Shown here one piece after another: positions 1-7,877 of a DNA stretch of 64,000 nt. This DNA comes from an uncultured Phascolarctobacterium sp. (GTDB lineage: Bacteria > Bacillota > Negativicutes > Acidaminococcales > Acidaminococcaceae): assembly GCF_937920985.1 (NCBI RefSeq), contig NZ_CALDXR010000059.1, positions 10,509-74,508 of the forward strand, written 5' to 3'. The notes under the pieces are model-generated. The model made no database searches and was not told the DNA's origin. It was given only the letters and a program-made list of their open reading frames with translations. Position numbers and translations under genes: made by a program. The first letter of the stretch is position 1, and each line of letters opens with the position of its first letter.

Positions 1-2005
1 TGCAACATTCACATAGATTGTCTATGGAAAAAAAATCAAAATCAGTTACATTTTTAGTCTTACTTTCAGTGATTAAATAATTAATCATACCTGAAATTTC
101 ATAAAGAAATGTATTTTTGCTATAAATATTGCTTTCTAAATCTATAACAATCATTGGTTCTACAATATCAGCATCATAATCACCATAAATCCATTGTGCT
201 GTAGAAGATAATTTTTTTAGCAACCCCCCTTTGAATTTACATTCATAATCTTCAAATACTTTTTCTATATCATTATTGATAACATTGATACCATTTGTTT
301 TACTGATATTGAGTTTGGATGATAATTTAGGGCAATCTACGTTCAAGCAACATCTTTCGGCCCATTCTCTTCCACTTACTACATTTAGTGAACTTACATC
401 ATCCTTCGTTCGCTTTCCAAAATCAATGATATAATCGCTACATTTTAATATATAATCATTATGCTCAATGATTAAAATAGTATTTTTTGAGTCATCAAGC
501 ACAGTTTTCAGCATTTTCATTAATAAATTAAGAATATTTTGAGATAATCCTTTAGATGGCTCATCAAAAATCAATAATATTTCGTTATCCACATTTTCTG
601 ACAATTTTGAAACAAGATGTAAACATTGAAATTCCCCCGTTGATAACGTTTGAACCTTTCTATCCAATGACAAATATCCTAACCCTAACTCTATCAACAT
701 ATCTAATTTTGAAAGTATGTTCTTCTCTTTTTTTATATAATTTCTTAAATCAGATATTTCCATTGAAAAAATATCTTCCCCGTATTTATCTAATTTCTTT
801 TTTATATCCAAGAATGTCGCAACTGTAGACCTAGATGTAATTGATTGATTTCTGTCTTGACCAATAACTTCACATTTGACAGATTTATAATTCTTCAGGA
901 AATACGGAACCATACACTCATTTACCAATGTTGATTTTCCACAACCTGATTCACCAGTTATGGTAGTAATTCTATTCTTTGGTATTTTTAGTTCCTCAAT
1001 GTTTATATTTCTTTTACTCATTCCTTTAAAGATATAATAATCATCCGGCTGCTCATTTATTATATCCCGATACATTGGTAATGGTCTAGGCGACTCTTCA
1101 ACAATTTTACCGCCATCTTTTCCACTTTTAGGTCCAAAATATAAATGTGAATCCGTTGATTTCAATACTATATCCGAATGGTCAATTAACCACACTTGAT
1201 TGCTAGTCCCCAATATTGATATTTCTTTTAAAACATTTACCAAGCTATTTCTATCCAGTCCAATAGAAACCTCATCAATAATAATTAACGAGTTGATACA
1301 TTGTGCCATAAATTCAGCCAATAATAATCTAACGGTTTCGCCACCAGAAAGCGTACTCATTACTCTATCAAGTGATAAATATCCAATATTCAATTTCACC
1401 ATATTGATTAAAATATTTTTTTTAGTATCAGTAATATTTAAATCTTCCACGATTTTTAATAAATCTTCTGCAGCCATCGAATTTATTTCAATAATGGTTT
1501 GAGCTTTTAATTTGGTTTTTATTTTATAATCCACAACTTTACTTGAATATCTCGTTCCGTTACAAAGTTTACATGTATTTCCTGCTGTTGAACCTCGTCC
1601 CTTACATTGTTCACACCAAGTAATTGAATTGTTAAATGAGAAATATTCTGATGCTAGTCCAAATTCATTTGCAAATCTTTGTCTTATTTCCTTAAAAATT
1701 CCTGTATGAGTTCCAACTGTTGACCTTGGATTTGAAGCAAAACCTGTCTTTCCTAAATAAAACACTAATGGCATATCTTCAATTCTTTGCGCTGAATAAT
1801 TTGAAACAATCTTGTCCCCAAATAAAAATCTATATTCTGATTTCGGTAACAAAGTTACCACTCTTTTTAATGATTCTTCTGATATAGTAGAACAAAACGT
1901 AGATTTCCCTGAACCAGAAAGTCCACCTATTCCAATTGAAACATTTGTAGGTAGATCACATGAAACAGATTTTATGTTGTTCGCTAATAGATTATTGACT
2001 TTCAT
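1..2005 (-). CDS. Compact UvrA-like ABC ATPase, cut by the window edge
   Basis: Reading from an ATG at 2005 (GAGGAGG just upstream) gives about 668 codons open to the left edge. It has two ABC halves. First half: Walker A GLSGSGKST (residues 28-36), a UvrA-type zinc motif CEQC...CKLC (131, 134, 145, 148), signature LSGGE (219-223), Walker B IIIDE (241-245) and a DH switch. Second half: GESGCGKST (351-359), degenerate signature LSTGE (454-458), LLIFDEP (477-483), EH switch. The second Walker A comes about 300 residues earlier than in excision-repair UvrA, so the UvrB-binding and other inserted domains are largely missing. It overlaps the upstream radical SAM gene by 14 nt, so it belongs to the peptide operon. 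Housekeeping repair is unlikely; self-immunity or a DNA-directed role is inference, by analogy with DrrC-type resistance UvrAs. Confidence 0.85.
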   Translation of the reverse strand, partial: MKVNNLLANNIKSVSCDLPTNVSIGIGGLSGSGKSTFCSTISEESLKRVVTLLPKSEYRFLFGDKIVSNYSAQRIEDMPLVFYLGKTGFASNPRSTVGTHTGIFKEIRQRFANEFGLASEYFSFNNSITWCEQCKGRGSTAGNTCKLCNGTRYSSKVVDYKIKTKLKAQTIIEINSMAAEDLLKIVEDLNITDTKKNILINMVKLNIGYLSLDRVMSTLSGGETVRLLLAEFMAQCINSLIIIDEVSIGLDRNSLVNVLKEISILGTSNQVWLIDHSDIVLKSTDSHLYFGPKSGKDGGKIVEESPRPLPMYRDIINEQPDDYYIFKGMSKRNINIEELKIPKNRITTITGESGCGKSTLVNECMVPYFLKNYKSVKCEVIGQDRNQSITSRSTVATFLDIKKKLDKYGEDIFSMEISDLRNYIKKEKNILSKLDMLIELGLGYLSLDRKVQTLSTGEFQCLHLVSKLSENVDNEILLIFDEPSKGLSQNILNLLMKMLKTVLDDSKNTILIIEHNDYILKCSDYIIDFGKRTKDDVSSLNVVSGREWAERCCLNVDCPKLSSKLNISKTNGINVINNDIEKVFEDYECKFKGGLLKKLSSTAQWIYGDYDADIVEPMIVIDLESNIYSKNTFLYEISGMINYLITESKTKNVTDFDFFSIDNLCECC

Positions 2006-2975
2006 TTTTCATCCTCCTCACAAATTCACATAAATCCCTTCTTGCATCACAAAATGTGCTATCCTTAAATTCTACCAAACATCCACCACCACAAAACTCA
2101 TAAATGTCACAATTTAGGCACTTACTATCCAGCTTAGGAAAATTATTTGGTATAACATGGTCACAATAATCACTTATTTCATTTTTTCCATAAAAAGTTT
2201 TAAAATAAGAGCATTTATGTGTGTCTGATAGATAAATACATAATCTATTCTTTCTTGGTGAAAACAACGCGTTCAATGGTTGTATATTTATCTTTTTATA
2301 CCATCCCTTTTGAATCCATTTTAATGTAACACTTTTCAAAAGTTCTACATATTCTTGTTCTGTAATGAAAGGCTCACTATCTTCACTAATTCCTCTGTAC
2401 TTATTTATTGTTAAACTTTTAATTCCCATTTTAATTAGTTCTTCAATATACATCTCAAAATACTTTGAATTATATTTGTGAGCGACAGCGACTATGCCGA
2501 TATTATTTATGGAATTACTATATTTTTTTAAATTTTCCATAACAATTTTTCTATATTCAAATCCCTGACTTTTTCTTAAGTCCTTGTCTCCTCTTGGATC
2601 TAGCGAAATTGATAAAGAAATATTTGGTTCATATTGCCTAAGTAAATATATCCATTCATCATTAAGCAATGTCCCATTTGTCTGGAATTGTATTTTATAG
2701 TCATATTTGAAATTTTGTTTTATATATTCCAAGCATTTTCTTACTTCATTATATTTTGCAAGAAAAGGTTCTCCGCCATGAAACAAAATAAATACATGCT
2801 TATATTCCACAAATTGTCTTAAGTAATCTATGACATCCTCTCCAGTAACTCCATAAATATTCTTATGGCTATCTTCAGTAATATGCTCGTAACAATACTC
2901 ACATTTCATATTACATGCAGTTCCAACCATTTTAATCATTATTGTCACAGATTTTATTTTCTTTTCTAATTGCAT
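1992..2975 (-). CDS. Radical SAM peptide-maturase-like protein (SPASM-type tail), 327 aa
   Basis: The 4Fe-4S SAM cluster motif is C21-x3-C25-x2-C28 (CNMKCEYC), followed by FHGGEPF and QTNGTLL as in anaerobic sulfatase-maturase relatives. The C-terminal part has further Cys pairs (CLNCDIYEFCGGGC and later Cys), like a SPASM/twitch auxiliary-cluster region. It would generate a 5'-deoxyadenosyl radical for peptide modification; the exact reaction cannot be read. The start at 2975 (AGGA at a workable distance) keeps an N-terminus aligned with its paralogue at 4822-5922; an internal ATG at 2939 is the alternative. It overlaps the gene before it and the UvrA-like gene after it, consistent with coupled translation. 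Confidence 0.87.
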   Translation of the reverse strand: MQLEKKIKSVTIMIKMVGTACNMKCEYCYEHITEDSHKNIYGVTGEDVIDYLRQFVEYKHVFILFHGGEPFLAKYNEVRKCLEYIKQNFKYDYKIQFQTNGTLLNDEWIYLLRQYEPNISLSISLDPRGDKDLRKSQGFEYRKIVMENLKKYSNSINNIGIVAVAHKYNSKYFEMYIEELIKMGIKSLTINKYRGISEDSEPFITEQEYVELLKSVTLKWIQKGWYKKINIQPLNALFSPRKNRLCIYLSDTHKCSYFKTFYGKNEISDYCDHVIPNNFPKLDSKCLNCDIYEFCGGGCLVEFKDSTFCDARRDLCEFVRRMKNESQ

Positions 2976-4806
2976 TTATATATATCCTATCTGCTAGTTC
3001 TACCGATTTCTTTTTCAAATTTTGAACATCAATATTTTCTATGATAATTTTCTCCATAAAAATAGCATTATTATAACTCAAATAATACTCTCGAAAATAC
3101 CTGAGATACTCTAATGACTCTCTCCAAGTTCTAGGAATATTTCTTTTTTCTATTCTATCATCAGCTACCTCAGGTGAAACATCGACAATAATAAACAAAT
3201 CCCACTTAGATATTTGTTCACCCTCACCCAATGCTTCTTCCTTATTAAAAACCTTATAATAAGTTGCCTTGTCTGTCACCAGCCCTCTTATTAGAATTTT
3301 TATTCCTGGTAAAAGCTTGATTTCTTTTTCAGAAGCAATTCTATTTTTTGTCAAAAAATCTTTAACTGTTTTCTCATTTCCTTCATATATCAAATCTTCA
3401 ACAAATTTTTTTGCCTCTAATCCACATTCCAACCTCGAATTTGGCTCCCCAGTAATAGATATTGTTGATTCATCACCAAACAAAAATCTTTTCTTTAATT
3501 CTCTAGCAAAAAATCTTGCAAAAGTATCTTTACCACTTCCATCTATACCTTCTATTAAAATAGTTAAATTAGGAGCTTTTACTTTTCTTAAATCTTTATC
3601 TGAAAACTTTTTTAAGTATGAGATTTGCTCCTGATTTAAAAACAATTTATTGTTATAGACATATTCAATAACCTCTTTGTCTGAATCTCCAAATCCAATT
3701 GTTCCTAAGAAAATATTTGCTAAATCATCTCTTTTTTGTTCCAATAACCAGCCATAGAACCTAAAGTATTCATCTTCCGGTAAATACACCAAATCCATTT
3801 CCTCAAGAAATATATGTTTATCCATTATATCAACGTCAGAATCGACTGTAAGCAAAAAATGTTTTTGTTTTATATGTGGTATATATTTTATTATATTTCC
3901 AAGCCTTACCCCTGATGTAATACCCATCATAATCGAAGATAATATTCTATCTTTTTTATTAACTCTTTCTTTTAAAATTACTTTTTCTTCTTCATATCTG
4001 CATATGTACGAGGTATTACCAATATAACTGACACTATTATGCCCGATCCCTATTATATTTCCGTTTTTCTCATACTCTAATTTAGAATATTTCGATTGCT
4101 CACAACCATCTTTTATAAATATATATTTTGACTTTCCTAAAGTATGATAACCACGAATATTTTCCTTTATCCAACTCAAAGTATCTAAAACATCAATTAA
4201 TCTATTTTTCCCTCTTCCCTTAGTATTAGGATAAAACGTTACTGTTTCAGGCTGTAATGAGTTAATGTTTTCTAAATCAACAACTTGAATTTTCGTATCG
4301 AATATCAAATCAATATTTATAACTCTCTTAATATCACTTTTTCTTATATTCGTTACAATATCAACTACATTTTTCGCCTGATAACTTGTTCTTCGATAAC
4401 TCTTTTTTACATCTTCATCAAAAGATTGAACACCTATAGAATACCTTGTAAAAAAATCATTATTGATATAGTCAAAATTACACATTCCCGGATGAATTTC
4501 AATTGAAATTTCTCTTGCGTTAATGTTGTATTTTTTAATCAATTTCTTTATTTGGTTACATTGTTCATCTGTTAATAAAGACGGGGTTCCCCCACCAAAA
4601 TATATGCTATCATATTCGGTTATTCCAGTTTTTTTAAAAACATCTTCTAATTGAGATATAACCATTTCAAGATACTGCTGGGGAATTTCTTTATACCCAA
4701 ACGAAATATTATCAATATAATGACAATACGTACAAGGAAGTTTGCAAAAAGGAAAATTAATATATATCGCGTTGTCCAATTTGCTAATCATACTGTATTC
4801 TAACAT
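2932..4806 (-). CDS. HemN-like radical SAM protein fused to a thymidylate-kinase-like domain
   Basis: About 624 aa from ATG 4806 (AAGG eight bases upstream; a TTG three bases earlier is possible). Residues 1-400 resemble the HemN/HemW coproporphyrinogen-oxidase-like radical SAM family: CKLPCTYC (21-28), FGGGTPS near 70-77, SIGVQSF, and a HemN_C-like region. Residues 410-620 form a P-loop nucleotide kinase: EGIDGSGKDT (about 419-428), a TGEP segment where TMP kinases have REPGG, and a C-terminal VDVSPEVADDRIEKR stretch. This pairing is not one I know. In the operon it may modify the peptide or make a nucleotide-derived group, which is inference. HemN-like proteins also include methylases and heme chaperones, so the reaction is open. 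Confidence 0.85.
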   Translation of the reverse strand: MLEYSMISKLDNAIYINFPFCKLPCTYCHYIDNISFGYKEIPQQYLEMVISQLEDVFKKTGITEYDSIYFGGGTPSLLTDEQCNQIKKLIKKYNINAREISIEIHPGMCNFDYINNDFFTRYSIGVQSFDEDVKKSYRRTSYQAKNVVDIVTNIRKSDIKRVINIDLIFDTKIQVVDLENINSLQPETVTFYPNTKGRGKNRLIDVLDTLSWIKENIRGYHTLGKSKYIFIKDGCEQSKYSKLEYEKNGNIIGIGHNSVSYIGNTSYICRYEEEKVILKERVNKKDRILSSIMMGITSGVRLGNIIKYIPHIKQKHFLLTVDSDVDIMDKHIFLEEMDLVYLPEDEYFRFYGWLLEQKRDDLANIFLGTIGFGDSDKEVIEYVYNNKLFLNQEQISYLKKFSDKDLRKVKAPNLTILIEGIDGSGKDTFARFFARELKKRFLFGDESTISITGEPNSRLECGLEAKKFVEDLIYEGNEKTVKDFLTKNRIASEKEIKLLPGIKILIRGLVTDKATYYKVFNKEEALGEGEQISKWDLFIIVDVSPEVADDRIEKRNIPRTWRESLEYLRYFREYYLSYNNAIFMEKIIIENIDVQNLKKKSVELADRIYINAIRKENKICDNND

Positions 4807-4821
4807 CAAATTTACCTTCTA

Positions 4822-5922
4822 TTATATTTTTAGTTTTTTAAAACACTCATATAACTTGTGTTTAGATTCGCAAAATTCTTTTTTTAATTCTATATTATTT
4901 CTAAAATAATATCTTTGAGAGATACAGCCTCCATTACAAAAATCATGTATATCACATTCATCGCATTCACAAATAATTTGCTGTAAAACAGATTCATTTT
5001 CATTTTTTAATGATTGCTTTATATGTTGTTCCAAAGAACTTTTTTCGTTAAGTTCATTAACTGTTGAAACGGCAAATTCATTTACAGAAAAACAGTCACA
5101 TGGACCTATTTTACCATCAGGATAAACACTAATATAATTAAAGCATTTTCTCTTAGAGTAATTGCAGTATTTTGATTCCTTTCCATTGATTATCTGAATA
5201 ATACTTAGTAATGGCTCAATGGCTATCCTTCTATATAGTCCCGTTTGAATATAGTAAAATGCACTTTTCTCTATAAAGTCAGCATATTCCATTGGTGTAA
5301 TACTATCCTCAGTAAGTTTATTATTTTCAACATTAAAAAGAGCATTTATCTTCACAAAACGTACATTGGGAATTTCTCTAATCATATCAATATACTCACG
5401 ATAATATGGTAATGATTGTTTTGAAATAACGCTAAGCATTCCCGCTGAAATGTCTCTTTTTTTAAGCAACCTATATGCTTGTACTACTTTAGTAAATGTA
5501 TTATTTCCATTACAATCTACTCTATGAGAGTTCATTATTTCAGTTCCATCCAAACTTATTGCAATTTCTATTTCTAACTCTTTATACTGTTCAAAAATTA
5601 AATCAATCCACTCTTCATCTAATAAAGTACCATTTGTCTGAATACGAACTGCAATAACTTTATTGGGATAATAATCTCGAATAACATCTAGTAATTCTGA
5701 AAATTTCTTTTTCCCAACAATTAAAGGCTCTCCCCCATGAAAAACAACTGAACAATTATTTTTTATTCCTTCAATAAGTGATTTTAACATGTCAGGTGTT
5801 ATTGCTTCATGAGCAACCCTTTTCGCTTGTTCAAAACAATATTCACAATTGATATTGCAAGCATTTCCAGCTGTTTTTATTATCAAATTTATATTACTAT
5901 TCTCATTAAACAAATCTATCAT
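4822..5922 (-). CDS. Radical SAM/SPASM maturase, anSME-like, 366 aa
   Basis: The SAM-binding cluster motif is C22-x3-C26-x2-C29 (CNINCEYC), followed by VVFHGGEPL, RIQTNGTLLDEEW and ISLDGTE, the typical anSME/SPASM order. The C-terminal 100 residues carry CFNY, GPCDCF, CECDECDIHDFCNGGC and FCESKHKLYEC, enough Cys for two auxiliary clusters. Known members install thioether, C-C or epimerised residues on peptides or oxidise sulfatase Cys/Ser. It starts 4 nt after the preceding gene stops and ends 15 nt before the next begins, so it sits in the middle of the peptide operon. It is the best candidate for the main maturase. Confidence 0.9.
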   Translation of the reverse strand: MIDLFNENSNINLIIKTAGNACNINCEYCFEQAKRVAHEAITPDMLKSLIEGIKNNCSVVFHGGEPLIVGKKKFSELLDVIRDYYPNKVIAVRIQTNGTLLDEEWIDLIFEQYKELEIEIAISLDGTEIMNSHRVDCNGNNTFTKVVQAYRLLKKRDISAGMLSVISKQSLPYYREYIDMIREIPNVRFVKINALFNVENNKLTEDSITPMEYADFIEKSAFYYIQTGLYRRIAIEPLLSIIQIINGKESKYCNYSKRKCFNYISVYPDGKIGPCDCFSVNEFAVSTVNELNEKSSLEQHIKQSLKNENESVLQQIICECDECDIHDFCNGGCISQRYYFRNNIELKKEFCESKHKLYECFKKLKI

Positions 5923-5926
5923 TATC

Positions 5927-6886
5927 CTACTTTTGCTCCTTTATATATTTTTCGATATGATATGAAAAAATGGGAAAAATATTAGGAAAAACAACATCAT
6001 TATCCAATGTATATCTGAGTAAATCAAAGAAGAATACATAAAGATTATCCGTTCTTCCTTGCAATTTAAATAAATCAAATCCCATATTGATTAGATTTGA
6101 TATTTCTTCATTTGTCAAAGAAGTATTCCTGAACATTAATTTTTGTTGCTTTATTTCAGGAATCATATCACATGAATCTAAAAATTTGCTATCAATATAT
6201 CTGTTTTCTGTCTGAGCAATTTGCTCTTTTGAAATTGCTTTATAATGTTCTTTTCTAATCTTGCAGTTAATTTTACAACGCTCATTTACTATTATTTCAG
6301 CATTATTTTTAGGAACAGTTTTCAATAATTTTAAATCAAAATTATCATCTGGATGAATTACATATTTTTCATATTCCGATGATAACTGCTGGTAATATGC
6401 ACTTGTTCTATTGTCCTCAAATGCTGTCATAATTACCGATGCATGTATCTTTATGTTTGAATATTTTTCCATAATATAATCTTTTAGAACACTACTTGAT
6501 ATTATGGCTCCACCACCAATTTCATCCAATATCTCTAATACCTGATTACATTTTTTGTCCTTTAAATCAAATGAGTCTATATAAATATTTGAAAATGTTA
6601 GTAATGGAGTAATTCCTTTTTCAACTGATGTGTATAATTCTTTCTCAATTCCGCTCATAGAGAAATCATTATTATACTTGTTTAATATAAGCCTTCCATT
6701 ATTCCATCTCAATTGAGGTGCTCCATACATATATTTAATAGGAATCTTATACCCAGTTTTGTCAAACACAATATCTAGCAACTTATACATCAAATCAGAG
6801 AACAAAAAAATTCCAGGCACATTTAATGTAATTGATTTATGGCCTGCAGCATTTTGCCTCTGTGGAATCATCATTTCATCATTCAT
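5927..6886 (-). CDS. Orphan protein with a U32-like Cys/His motif, RiPP-operon member
   Basis: I place the start at ATG 6886, preceded by GGGGA at a good distance. The open frame extends upstream through the terminator hairpin to a TTG at 6955, which is an unlikely start. About 319 aa, soluble, no signal peptide. Segments include APQLRWNNGRL, an alternating alpha/beta pattern, GGGAIISSSVLKDYI, IHASVIMTAFE and near residue 210 NERCKINCKIRKEHY. The NExC..C..R..HY arrangement recalls U32 peptidase-type TIM barrels that bind iron-sulfur clusters, but the similarity is weak and I do not claim a family. As the first gene after the precursor and attenuator it may be a partner or processing enzyme for the peptide. 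Confidence 0.7.
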   Translation of the reverse strand: MNDEMMIPQRQNAAGHKSITLNVPGIFLFSDLMYKLLDIVFDKTGYKIPIKYMYGAPQLRWNNGRLILNKYNNDFSMSGIEKELYTSVEKGITPLLTFSNIYIDSFDLKDKKCNQVLEILDEIGGGAIISSSVLKDYIMEKYSNIKIHASVIMTAFEDNRTSAYYQQLSSEYEKYVIHPDDNFDLKLLKTVPKNNAEIIVNERCKINCKIRKEHYKAISKEQIAQTENRYIDSKFLDSCDMIPEIKQQKLMFRNTSLTNEEISNLINMGFDLFKLQGRTDNLYVFFFDLLRYTLDNDVVFPNIFPIFSYHIEKYIKEQK

Positions 6887-6910
6887 ATACAACATCCCCA
6901 ACATAATATT

Positions 6911-6944
6911 AAAAAGGAAGAGCCAAATGTTTCCATTTGGCTCT
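6911..6944 (-). terminator. Terminator/attenuator between precursor and maturase genes
   Basis: A perfect 11-bp stem, AGAGCCAAATG with CATTTGGCTCT (6919-6929 and 6934-6944), closes a 4-nt loop. On the minus strand it is followed by TCCTTTTT. It begins 36 nt after the 49-aa precursor stop codon and ends before the likely start of the next gene. Such partial terminators commonly let precursor message exceed enzyme message in peptide operons. Confidence 0.85.
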
Positions 6945-6979
6945 ATACTTTGCAAAGTAAATACTAAACTGAAAAATTC

Positions 6980-7129
6980 TTACCAGTTACTATGATCATC
7001 TGTATGAAAAGCTCCCAATCCTGTATTGAGATACTCCTCTCTCTTCTCTAGGAAGCTTAAAAACTCAGATACAGCTTCACTTGAAATTACAACACTGTCA
7101 CTCTGCTCATTAATTACATTAGTTTCCAT
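6980..7129 (-). CDS. Candidate RiPP precursor peptide, 49 aa
   Basis: An ATG at 7129 opens a 49-residue frame that ends at TAA 6980-6982. It begins METNVINEQ, has an amphipathic leader-like middle (SEAVSEFLSFLEKREEYL) and ends TGLGAFHTDDHSNW. There are no Cys residues, so a thioether crosslink is unlikely. Aromatic, His, Asp, Asn and Trp side chains in the last 14 residues are plausible radical SAM targets. AAAGGA lies upstream with long spacing. It sits directly behind a near-consensus promoter and ahead of a terminator and four modification genes, which is the strongest argument that it is the substrate. Leader and core boundaries are inferred. Confidence 0.75.
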   Translation of the reverse strand: METNVINEQSDSVVISSEAVSEFLSFLEKREEYLNTGLGAFHTDDHSNW

Positions 7130-7156
7130 GATAAAACACCAATCCTTTCTGATTAC

Positions 7157-7185
7157 ATTGTAATATAAATATATCTAAATTGCAA
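7157..7185 (-). promoter_or_regulatory. Sigma-A-type promoter of the peptide operon
   Basis: On the minus strand TTGCAA (7180-7185), a 17-bp AT-rich spacer and TACAAT (7157-7162) form a good vegetative promoter. The predicted start is near 7149, giving a 5' leader of about 20 nt before the precursor ATG. Confidence 0.75.
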
Positions 7186-7210
7186 TAAGACGTTGCACAC
7201 TTTTTAAAGA

Positions 7211-7606
7211 TTAGGATGCATAGATCTTATCCAATTCAAGGTCACATAGTTCATCTGGAGTTTTATATACCAGAATCTTCCTTGGAAGTAAATAACACTA
7301 ACCAGCTATAAACATATTAGCTTCGTAGCTATAATTGTTAATCCTCTTGCCTTTACGAATGAATCTTCTAAGCAAGCCATTATAGCACTCATTACTTCCT
7401 CTTTCACAAGAACTGTAAGGATGTGCGCAGTATATATTTGTAGAAGTGTCAGTCTCTTTTTGCGAGAGTTCTGCGAATTCACTTCCATTATCGCTAGTAA
7501 TTGTCTTAAACACCTGACTGAATTTAGTACCATAGTATTCCTTTAGGTAATCAATGCCTTTGTTAACAGCAAAGGATGTTTTGCCGTGGGAAGTTTGAGT
7601 ATTCAA
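7211..7606 (-). pseudogene. IS30-family transposase remnant
   Basis: The readable part shows KTITSDNGSEFAEL and YCAHPYSSCERGSNE followed by LLRRFI, the C-terminal integrase-core motifs of IS30 transposases (D and E catalytic region). The N-terminal half, including the HTH and first Asp, is missing: an in-frame stop lies a few codons upstream of the recognisable homology. Near 7298 the frame breaks; the usual ending LPRKIL...YKTPDEL then continues in another frame to the stop at 7211. It is truncated and frameshifted, hence inactive. It lies just upstream of the peptide-operon promoter. Confidence 0.85.
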
Positions 7607-7726
7607 TTTTTCAGGTATGTAATTTCATTATACAACAATCCTAATATTAATATAACATATTGTGGTTCTATGTCAAAACTTAGTATGAGTTTGCATCTTC
7701 TGTCCCTCCAAACTAATTATCTTGTT

Positions 7727-7868
7727 AATAGTTTTATATTTTTCTTCAAACAAAAAGTACCACTCCTTATCTCTCACCTTATATTATGCACTAAAACGGT
7801 GTCTCGTGCGGTGCTTTAGATTTTATATATGTGGAATATATTTGACATAAATGCTGTAAACTTCCTTA
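7727..7868. repeat. Diverged copy of an XRE-gene promoter and 5' end
   Basis: This stretch matches 18903-19043 over about 140 bp with few differences, including the run from TTATGCACTAAAA through the TTTAGATTTTATATAT segment to TTTGACATAAA. In the other copy it is the first codons and upstream region of the XRE regulator at 18711-18929. Here only about nine codons of that gene survive (FEEKYKTI on the minus strand) before the match ends. The rest of 7607-7980, outside this repeat and the IS256 end, shows no gene. Confidence 0.8.
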
Positions 7869-7877
7869 CTTACCGAT

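Noticed and set aside
1..2005. Excision-repair UvrA
   Set aside because: Too short between the two ABC halves, degenerate second signature and an operon of peptide-modifying enzymes.
5927..6955. Longer form of the orphan protein starting at TTG 6955
   Set aside because: It would be translated through a perfect terminator hairpin; ATG 6886 has a proper GGGGA site.
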